Shown here: one piece after another, positions 22,166 through 28,403 of the stretch | Position numbering within the stretch: position 1 is the first letter of the stretch | Layout of the letters: every line of letters starts with the position of its first letter | NCBI GenBank assembly: GCA_964467615.1 | Contig: CAYXRK010000044.1 | Span: forward strand, 1 to 28,403 | DNA length: 28,403 nucleotides | Direction of reading: 5' to 3' | DNA from: CAYXRK01 sp964467615 | Lineage (GTDB): Bacteria > Hydrogenedentota > Hydrogenedentia > Hydrogenedentales > GCA-2746185 | Position numbers and translations under genes: made by a program | The notes under the pieces: generated by a model | Seen by the model: the letters and a program-made list of their open reading frames with translations, nothing else | The model's database searches: none | What the model was told of the DNA's origin: nothing

Positions 22166-25138
22166 TCACGCCTTCGCGAGTAGGCGCTTATACGTTCGCG
22201 TGTAGAACGCGTGAATCGTCGTTCGGTGTTCGTCCACGAATTGTCGAAGCGGGACGTGAATCCCAATCCGGGCCGCCAGTTTCAGTTGTTCCTCTTTGTA
22301 GCGCGGCAACGAACTTTCCGAGCGCCCGTCCATCATCCGAATCCGGTCCTCGATCGTTCGTAGCGCGATGTAGGCCTCGCGTAAACTCCCCGTCTCCTGA
22401 TTGCTCATCGTTCCCGCCGCGGCAAGCGCACTCAACGCCTCGACCGCTTCGCGCTTGCGCAGTTCCGCGCGTCCATCCTGGATTTGCAGCAGCCGCAGCG
22501 CGAACTCCAACTCCATTATTCCGCCCTCGCCCTTCTTGATGTCGTTCGGACCGGCCTGTGCCGCGAGCCGCTTCCGAATGTCATCGGCATGCTCGAGTTC
22601 CGCGCGGCAAAAGGGACGGCCATACGCGCACGCTTCCGCCGCCTCATCGAGCCGGGCCGCGAACCCCTCGTCCGCCGTGACGACGCGCGCTTTGACCAAC
22701 GCCATCCTCTCCCATTCCTGCCCCTCTTCCGCGTAGTACTCGCGAAAGTGGTCCAGGCTGCACGTCAGCGGGCCTTTGTTACCGTCCGGCCGCAGCCGCG
22801 AATCGACGTCGTAGAGTGCACCGTAGATGCTCGTTCCGCTGAGGCGGCGGATAAGTCCCGCCGCGATCATCGCGGTGTACTCGGCCGGTTCCATTTCGCG
22901 TTCCGCTGACGCGGGTGCGTCGTACACAAAGACCAAATCGAGATCGCTCCCGTACCCCATCTCCATTCCGCCCATCTTGCCGAGACCGATCACGCCGAAC
23001 TCGACCTGCATTGCCCCGTAGCGCCCTTCGACCGTGGCGCGGGCGTCGCGTAGCGCTTCGCGTACACAGCAGTCCGCTAGCATGCTGAGCTCGCGGCCCG
23101 CTTGAAGCACGTCCGCGCGTCCAAGTAGTTCGCGCACGCCGGTCCTCAGCATCTGGCCGTTTCGCAGGCGATACAACGCCACGGCGTGGTTTGTCGCGCG
23201 TTTCAACAAAGCCAACTCTTCGTCGAGCCTCTCGGGAGTGGCTGGCGCCTCGATGGCCTCCGCGTATCCCAGCGTCTCGAACAGCCCCGGCTCGCGGATC
23301 ATGATCTCCGCAAGAAATCGGCTGTTCGAAATAAGGAGCAGCAGCGTGTCCGCGAGAGAAGGACCGTCTCCGATAATGTCGAACAGAGCGCCCGGCGCGC
23401 CGATATTACCGACCAACTGCCCGAGTTGGAGCAGGCCGGCGTCCGCGTCCGCCGTCTTGATCGCGGCGCGAAGGAGCGCCGGCGCTATCTCGCGGAACCG
23501 CTGGCGAACGTGCGCCGAATTTGGCCGGCGATCCGATCCGATGCACAGGTCGAGCAGGGTCTCGCGCGCGCCTTCCGCGTCCGCGAACCCCATCGTTCTC
23601 AACCGTTCCAACCCCTCGCGGGCTTCGGCGTCTGGAGCGAGCAGTTCGTCCAGCCAGAGATACCCGCCGCCCTTGGCCGCGAAGAATTGCTCGAGGATCG
23701 CGCGGTCCTCCTCGGCGTGCTCGCGGTACAGCCGGAAGAACGCCTCGCCGGATTCGTAGCCCAGGCGCCGCGCAAAATCGTCCAGCGCCTCGGGCGATTC
23801 CGGCAACACGTGGACCTGTTGCGCGCCTTCGATCTGCAGCCTGTGCTCGACGCGCCGCAGAAACGAATAGTTGCGCGCCAATGTCAACGCTTCGAACGGT
23901 TTGAGTAAGCCGTGCCGCCCCAACGCGTCAATCGCGTCCAGCGTGCCTGGCGTCCGCAACTCCTCGATCCGCCCTCCGTTCAAAAGCTGCAAAATCTGCA
24001 CCGTAAACTCGATATCGCGTATCCCTCCGCGCCCAAGTTTCACCTCCCGGTCGGTTTCTCCGCGCCGCGATACCTCCGCTTCCATTCGCTCCTTGATCCG
24101 CCGAATGTCCTCGAGAAGCACGTCGTCGAAATATCGCGGAAACACGAAGGGCCGCGTTTGCTCGAGAAATGATTCGCCGAGGCCCTTGTCACCCGCGATT
24201 GCCCGCGCGCGCACCAGCGCTTGGCGCTCCCAGGCTTGACCGTGCGCTTCGAAATACTCCAGCGTCGTCGCCATGCTCGCTGCGAGCGGCGCCATGTGTC
24301 CGTGGGGGCGAAGCCGCATGTCGACCCGGTACATCTGTCCTTCCGCCGACTGTTCGGTCAGCGCCCCGATGATCCGTTCGCCGAGCTTCTTGTAGTACTC
24401 CGCGTTCGAGACGGATCGCTCGCCGCCGCGGGTCTCGCCCTTCGCCGAATAAACGAAGATCAAATCGATGTCGGAACTGAAGTTCAGTTCCCGGCCGCCG
24501 AGCTTCCCCATGCCCAACATCACAAATGCAGATGGAAGGCCCGTTTCGCCTTCGTGCGGTGTTCCGAATCGAGGAGCGAGATCGGCAGTTGCGATTTCGA
24601 ACGCGGCCTGGGTCAAGGCGTCTGCTAGGTCCGACAGATCGCGCGTGATTGCGCGCGTGTCTTCGTGCCCAAAAATGTCCCGCGCCGCGATCCGAAGCAT
24701 CTCGCGCCGGTAATACCTCCGCATTACAGCGCATTGGTCTGCGAATCCAGTGTGTTGCTGAAGCTGTTGCCGAAGCTCCGAATACAAATCGGTGCGGATC
24801 CAATGCGGGTCGACCGCATGATCGTCCCAAAGTCGCGTGACGTACTCCGGGTTGTTGCTCGCGATGTCCGTCAAGAACCGGCTCTGGTCGAACAAGGTCA
24901 GAACGAAGCGCGCGTAACCCGCGTCGTTCGCGATTCTGTTTCGGTGCTCAGCCGCATCGCTCGCGCCGTCTAGGAACCGGTCGAGCCGTACCAGCGCGCG
25001 TTCGGGATCGGCGACCCCCGCCAACCCCGACCTCAAATGTTCCGCGAATTCAGGTGAGCACTCCGCCGTGAGCGAATCCAGCAGCGCGCGCGCCGATTTA
25101 GTCAATTCCGCCGGCCGGGGCGCGGTCTCAGAGCGCAT
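22166..25138 (-). CDS. glnE: Bifunctional glutamine synthetase adenylyltransferase/deadenylase
   Basis: A 990-residue enzyme that attaches AMP to, and removes it from, glutamine synthetase in response to nitrogen status through PII. It has two nucleotidyltransferase domains. The first has GMGKLGGRELNFSSDIDLIFVY (Asp223 and Asp225), the second GLGKMGGMEMGYGSDLDLVFVYD (Asp732 and Asp734). Each is followed by an R-rich loop (DMRLRPHG; DSRLRPDG) and a helical GlnD-PII-associated region. Both active sites look intact, so both activities are expected. It is slightly longer than the E. coli enzyme (946). GGAG sits about eight bases before the ATG, and the start overlaps the glycerate kinase gene by 11 bases. 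Confidence 0.96.
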   Translation of the reverse strand: MRSETAPRPAELTKSARALLDSLTAECSPEFAEHLRSGLAGVADPERALVRLDRFLDGASDAAEHRNRIANDAGYARFVLTLFDQSRFLTDIASNNPEYVTRLWDDHAVDPHWIRTDLYSELRQQLQQHTGFADQCAVMRRYYRREMLRIAARDIFGHEDTRAITRDLSDLADALTQAAFEIATADLAPRFGTPHEGETGLPSAFVMLGMGKLGGRELNFSSDIDLIFVYSAKGETRGGERSVSNAEYYKKLGERIIGALTEQSAEGQMYRVDMRLRPHGHMAPLAASMATTLEYFEAHGQAWERQALVRARAIAGDKGLGESFLEQTRPFVFPRYFDDVLLEDIRRIKERMEAEVSRRGETDREVKLGRGGIRDIEFTVQILQLLNGGRIEELRTPGTLDAIDALGRHGLLKPFEALTLARNYSFLRRVEHRLQIEGAQQVHVLPESPEALDDFARRLGYESGEAFFRLYREHAEEDRAILEQFFAAKGGGYLWLDELLAPDAEAREGLERLRTMGFADAEGARETLLDLCIGSDRRPNSAHVRQRFREIAPALLRAAIKTADADAGLLQLGQLVGNIGAPGALFDIIGDGPSLADTLLLLISNSRFLAEIMIREPGLFETLGYAEAIEAPATPERLDEELALLKRATNHAVALYRLRNGQMLRTGVRELLGRADVLQAGRELSMLADCCVREALRDARATVEGRYGAMQVEFGVIGLGKMGGMEMGYGSDLDLVFVYDAPASAEREMEPAEYTAMIAAGLIRRLSGTSIYGALYDVDSRLRPDGNKGPLTCSLDHFREYYAEEGQEWERMALVKARVVTADEGFAARLDEAAEACAYGRPFCRAELEHADDIRKRLAAQAGPNDIKKGEGGIMELEFALRLLQIQDGRAELRKREAVEALSALAAAGTMSNQETGSLREAYIALRTIEDRIRMMDGRSESSLPRYKEEQLKLAARIGIHVPLRQFVDEHRTTIHAFYTRTYKRLLAKA

Positions 25139-26270
25139 TGCTCGCTCCGGCGTAGCGTCGCGCGATGTGCGCCGCCGCCTCTTCGATAAACGCCTCGGCG
25201 TGCGCGATCGACTCCTCGGCTGTCACACCGTTTCCCGAAAGCGGCTCTGCGTCCGCGAAGCCCATCGCGTCCAATTCCTCTCGGCTCGCCGTGATCTGCC
25301 CCGCGATGACCGCCACTGGTATGCCGAGTTCGTTCGCCAATCGCGCCACTCCCGCGGGGACTTTGCCAAACGCGCTCTGTCCGTCGAGCTTTCCTTCTCC
25401 GGTGATGACCAGGTCCGCGCCGCGCATGGTCTCCTTCAACCCGGTAAGTTCCGCGATCAACTCGAATCCCGGCTTCAACGAGCCGTGCAGAAACGTCCGT
25501 ATGCCCGCACCAAGACCACCCGCCGCGCCGCTCCCCGGTGTATCGAGGGCGTCCACTTCAAAGTGCTTCCCCGCTATTCGTCCGAATTGCAGAAGTGCGT
25601 GCTCGAGTTCCGCCATCATCTTGGCGTCCGCGCCCTTTTGCGCGCCATACATGAACGAAGCGCCTCGCGGCCCGCACAACCGATTGGTAACGTCGCACGC
25701 GCCCACGAACGCGACTTCCCGAATCCGGGGATGGGCGTTCGTCGCGTCGATCCTCGCAAGCCCGTGAAGCGCGAGTCCACCAACGCCGAGTTCGCGCCCG
25801 CCGCCATCCAGCAGTCGATATCCCAGCGCCCGCGCCATGCCCGCGCCCGCGTCGTTTGTGGCGCTGCCCCCCAATCCGATGATCACGCGATCTACCCCGC
25901 GATCAAGTGCGTGTCGAATGAGGTCGCCCAATCCAAGCGTCGTCGTCGCGCCGGGATTTCGTTTCTCGCGGGGCACGAGCGCCAAACCGCATGCCGCCGC
26001 CATCTCAACCAGCGCCGTCCGCCCGCCCTCGAACAATCCATACTCCGCTTCACGTGCTTCACCGAGCGGCCCGCGGCATTGCGCCCGCACGCGCCTACCC
26101 TCGATGGCCGACAGCACCGCATCGAGCGTGCCTTCACCCCCATCCGCCATAGGCACGCATACGATTGCTGCCTCCGGCAACACGCCCCGCACGCCCCACG
26201 AGATCGCCTGCGCGACAACGCTCGCGGACGCACATTCCTTGAATGAATCGGGCGCGATGACAACTCGCAT
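25128..26270 (-). CDS. Glycerate kinase (GarK/GlxK family)
   Basis: A 380-residue kinase phosphorylating D-glycerate, usually to 2-phosphoglycerate in this family, so linking glyoxylate or sugar-acid breakdown to glycolysis. Signatures seen are IAPDSFKECASA at the N-terminus, PMADGGEGTLDAV, GLGGSATNDAGAGMA, FVGACDVTNRLCGP with ASFMYGAQKGA, and DLVITGEGKLDGQSAFGKVP near the C-terminus. Length is exactly typical. AGGTG precedes the ATG at 26270 by about six bases. Its stop overlaps glnE by 11 bases, so the two are co-transcribed. No glyoxylate carboligase or tartronate semialdehyde reductase gene lies nearby. Confidence 0.94.
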   Translation of the reverse strand: MRVVIAPDSFKECASASVVAQAISWGVRGVLPEAAIVCVPMADGGEGTLDAVLSAIEGRRVRAQCRGPLGEAREAEYGLFEGGRTALVEMAAACGLALVPREKRNPGATTTLGLGDLIRHALDRGVDRVIIGLGGSATNDAGAGMARALGYRLLDGGGRELGVGGLALHGLARIDATNAHPRIREVAFVGACDVTNRLCGPRGASFMYGAQKGADAKMMAELEHALLQFGRIAGKHFEVDALDTPGSGAAGGLGAGIRTFLHGSLKPGFELIAELTGLKETMRGADLVITGEGKLDGQSAFGKVPAGVARLANELGIPVAVIAGQITASREELDAMGFADAEPLSGNGVTAEESIAHAEAFIEEAAAHIARRYAGASNAL

Positions 26271-26641
26271 GAAACACCTGGGCGGTTGGGCGCGGTCAGC
26301 CCAGCGCAATGCCGGACTCGTAGATTCTAACGACCAGCCCGTATTTATCCGCAATGTTCGTAGCGAGAAATCGGGATGGTTGGTATACCGGGACTTGTTC
26401 GGTTTGGTTTGGACGATCGCCACGCCTAGACATCGTCGAACTCGATTCGAGACAAAAAGTTTCGAAAGCACGGCCTATCCGCTTCCGCAGTAAAATATTG
26501 GGAAGAACTGCGGGCGGGATTAGCGAACCACAGGGCGATGGCCCATGCGGCACAAAAATGTCGGTATTCTGTGTCTATGCGCGCCAGATATGAATTTGTT
26601 TAGGATAGCAATGACTTGGACCGATTGAGCGACGACCCTAA
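26271..26641. other. Gene-free interval before the membrane protein gene
   Basis: This 371-base stretch holds no reading frame I can support on either strand; the short open frames in it have no recognisable features. It is less GC-rich than the DNA to its left. On the minus strand a TAGAAT word (26329-26324) with a poor TTGCGG 19 bases upstream could be the promoter of the glycerate kinase-glnE operon. An odd-length palindrome CTCGATTCGAG lies at 26441-26451. The promoter of the membrane protein gene must be in the right half, but I cannot place it. Confidence 0.5.
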
Positions 26642-28282
26642 ATGAAACCCTCGGCCAATCGCATGAAAGACTATTACTTCCGCGCTATCTGGCTCGGATT
26701 CATTATCCTCGTTCTTTTGGGCAAAGCGCCGAGCCTCTACTTTTTTCTGTCCGATGTAGACTTTGGCATTCGCTTCGGCTTGGCGCGGCAAGTCATGCTC
26801 GGAAAAACGCCATTTATCGACCTATGGTATCTGGGGGGGCCCTTATGGGCATACGCCCCCGCTTTGGGACTCTGGGTTGACGATTCACTCATACCAGAGA
26901 CGCTGATTTGCAGCGTGGGCTACGGGATCTCCCTCTTTCTGATCTCGTTACTCGTCGAGGCTAATCTCCCGTTCGGGCGCGTTCTAAACAGAGTTCTCGG
27001 AGTCGCGGCCGGACTGGCCGGCCTTGCCTTCCTGTCTCGATTCGAGAAATGGTACTACTGGTTATGTCCGCTGCTCGTGCTTTTCTGTTTCTTACAGATT
27101 GCGACTTCTCCCAACGCGAACGCCGCGCACCGGAAATGGATCGCGTTCGCTGGACTTGCCTCAGGGCTGGGATTTCTATTCCGGTTCGATTTGGGAATTG
27201 GCTGCCTGTTCGCTGCCATGACCACCGTGGCACTATATTCGATAAGACCATTTTCTACTGAAACACGCCTTGGGCGGGCAGTCTTAGTTATCATCGGCTT
27301 TGTAACCTTGGTCATACCCTGGCTTCTCTTCCTGGGCCTGAAGGGCGGGATTTCGGTTTGGCGCGACTTGGCGGTTGGCTTCTATCAGGGAATACCAGGC
27401 CAAGTGGTTGCCATGCACGAACCCTACCCTGCCTTCGATGTTCGCCATCTCTCCGGACACCCTTCGGGGCTTGCAATTTTTCTCGTGGTGGTTCCGGCCA
27501 CCTACCTATTGGGAATAACGTATGGCCTGCTCGGCGTTCTTAAGCAGCGCGGCGAAAATCAAGCAACACTGCGTTTCCTATTGGCCGCTTGTATCATGGG
27601 ATTGGCCATGTGGCCCGAAGCTATTCAACGAACAGCGGTCGCAAGTTTTCTCTCGGTGCTTCCGCCATTCGTGCTCACAGGGACGATTCTATGCGGCCAA
27701 CTCTGGGGACCGGTCGGGCGATTTCGAGGGTCGTCTTTAGAGCGCTACGCAGTCCGCGGTGGAGTCGTCTTGTATTTGATGGTCCTCGCCGTGGCCGGGC
27801 GGGCCATTCGCGCTGAAGCCGCTTTCGCTCTCGAACCATTTGGACACAAAATCGTTGAACGATTCAACCTTCTCGCCGGTGGAATTCCGGAGGGAATGGA
27901 TCACCCGACGGCAAAACTGGTCGAAGGCGTTCATCACAGGACCGGTGAAGGCGATACAGTGCTTTATCTTATCCCGTATAGCGCGGCGCACTCGTTCATA
28001 CACCGTCCAATATCCGGGAATCTGGATACCCACTTAACGGGACACTACAGTGAACAAGAGTGGAGGGAGCGGAACCTGCGGCTGATTCGGCTTCATCCCC
28101 CGGCTCTCGTGATCGCCGAGCGTGGATACGAGAACCTAAGGACCGATCGGGGATTCCGCAAGGGTTTCCCTGAGTTGGATGCCTATGTTCGTGAGAATTA
28201 CCGAGTAGATAGGCCCTTCACCGAGGATATTGTCTTCTGGACGGTTCTCGTACCCAGGGCGAATACGGAGGACGCGCAATGA
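26642..28282 (+). CDS. Multi-span membrane protein, probable GT-C-type glycosyltransferase
   Basis: A 546-residue integral membrane protein with about nine or ten hydrophobic helices between residues 14 and 400 and a soluble C-terminal domain of about 140 residues. The first loop reads DVDFGIRFGLARQVMLGKTPFIDLWYLGGPLWAY. Its acidic residue pair, the G-x-x-(P/F)-x-D stretch and the GGPLW turn match the start of dolichyl- or undecaprenyl-phosphate-sugar-dependent transferases (PMT/ArnT-like, GT-C). The family call rests on this loop and the topology, so it is moderate. Start codons at 26642 and 26663 are both possible and neither has a clear ribosome site. GC content is visibly lower and codon use more relaxed (TTA, ATA, CTA) than in neighbouring genes, suggesting acquisition within a surface-polysaccharide region. 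Confidence 0.75.
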   Translation: MKPSANRMKDYYFRAIWLGFIILVLLGKAPSLYFFLSDVDFGIRFGLARQVMLGKTPFIDLWYLGGPLWAYAPALGLWVDDSLIPETLICSVGYGISLFLISLLVEANLPFGRVLNRVLGVAAGLAGLAFLSRFEKWYYWLCPLLVLFCFLQIATSPNANAAHRKWIAFAGLASGLGFLFRFDLGIGCLFAAMTTVALYSIRPFSTETRLGRAVLVIIGFVTLVIPWLLFLGLKGGISVWRDLAVGFYQGIPGQVVAMHEPYPAFDVRHLSGHPSGLAIFLVVVPATYLLGITYGLLGVLKQRGENQATLRFLLAACIMGLAMWPEAIQRTAVASFLSVLPPFVLTGTILCGQLWGPVGRFRGSSLERYAVRGGVVLYLMVLAVAGRAIRAEAAFALEPFGHKIVERFNLLAGGIPEGMDHPTAKLVEGVHHRTGEGDTVLYLIPYSAAHSFIHRPISGNLDTHLTGHYSEQEWRERNLRLIRLHPPALVIAERGYENLRTDRGFRKGFPELDAYVRENYRVDRPFTEDIVFWTVLVPRANTEDAQ

Positions 28283-28403
28283 GAGACTTCTGAGTTTCAT
28301 GGCGTCGTCTCCACACGAGAGTCCATTCAACGTAGCGCTGTCGCATTCTATACACAGCGTCTTAAGTAATTGCGCATAGTTTTCGCAAGATTTCATTTGG
28401 CTT
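28283..28403. other. Right-edge non-coding sequence
   Basis: The last 121 bases after the membrane protein stop carry no supportable gene start, hairpin terminator or tRNA. The sequence is AT-richer than average and continues past the window. Confidence 0.4.

Noticed and set aside
25068..26246. 392-codon plus-strand open frame
   Set aside because: It lies opposite glycerate kinase and the glnE start, both of which have full family motifs; the product is Arg-rich and shows no domain.
26354..26593. 79-codon plus-strand frame in the gene-free gap
   Set aside because: No ribosome site, no domain and an unstructured composition; an opposing frame of the same length exists, so neither is supported.
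28136..28396. 86-codon minus-strand frame at the right edge
   Set aside because: Most of it overlaps the membrane protein gene and the remainder has no recognisable start signal or domain.

Overview
The window is a compact, high-GC bacterial chromosome segment. It holds about 24 protein genes on both strands, one tRNA and short intergenic gaps. Several traits point to an uncultured Planctomycetes/PVC-like or Hydrogenedentota-like bacterium: a Gly-Glu repeat linker on a secreted peptidase, a c-type heme fused to a PHM-like copper monooxygenase, many secreted or lipoprotein enzymes, and a solitary ClpP paralogue. This assignment is an inference from protein style, because no rRNA or marker tree is available here.

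Layout. 1-2440 (minus strand): a secreted zinc metallopeptidase cut by the left edge, a glycerophosphodiester phosphodiesterase lipoprotein, and a small Rieske protein translationally coupled to it. 2600-4484 (plus): a winged-helix regulator with an apparently leaderless promoter, overlapping a pepsin/retropepsin-type aspartic protease. 4509-6962 (minus): a large secreted protein resembling GH42-type enzymes. 7138-7947 (plus): an SDR oxidoreductase. 8020-8096 (minus): tRNA-Val(GAC) with a good promoter. 8211-9461 (minus) and 9620-12346 (plus): a heme-PHM copper monooxygenase divergent from an M14 carboxypeptidase, each with a recognisable promoter. 12406-12845: a HicB/HicA toxin-antitoxin pair. 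12864-13724: a second SDR. 13811-15433 (minus): an epimerase flanked by two small membrane proteins.

15670-18324 (plus): a three-gene operon of an ACAD10/11- or LvaA-type kinase, a PaaI-type thioesterase and a cytochrome P450. I read it as a candidate hydroxyacyl/hydroxyacyl-phosphate route. 18373-21375 (minus): an operon of a PQQ sugar-dehydrogenase-like lipoprotein, RmlD and RmlB. 21530-22156 (plus): a ClpP whose catalytic Asp position is Asn. 22166-26270 (minus): GlnE and glycerate kinase. 26642-28282 (plus): a multi-membrane-span GT-C-like protein in less GC-rich DNA, preceded by the only long gene-free gap.

The strongest items for follow-up are the kinase-thioesterase-P450 operon, the Asp-to-Asn ClpP, the heme-PHM/carboxypeptidase divergon and the regulator-aspartic protease pair with its palindrome inside the promoter. 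I see no CRISPR array, insertion sequence, integrase or phage module.
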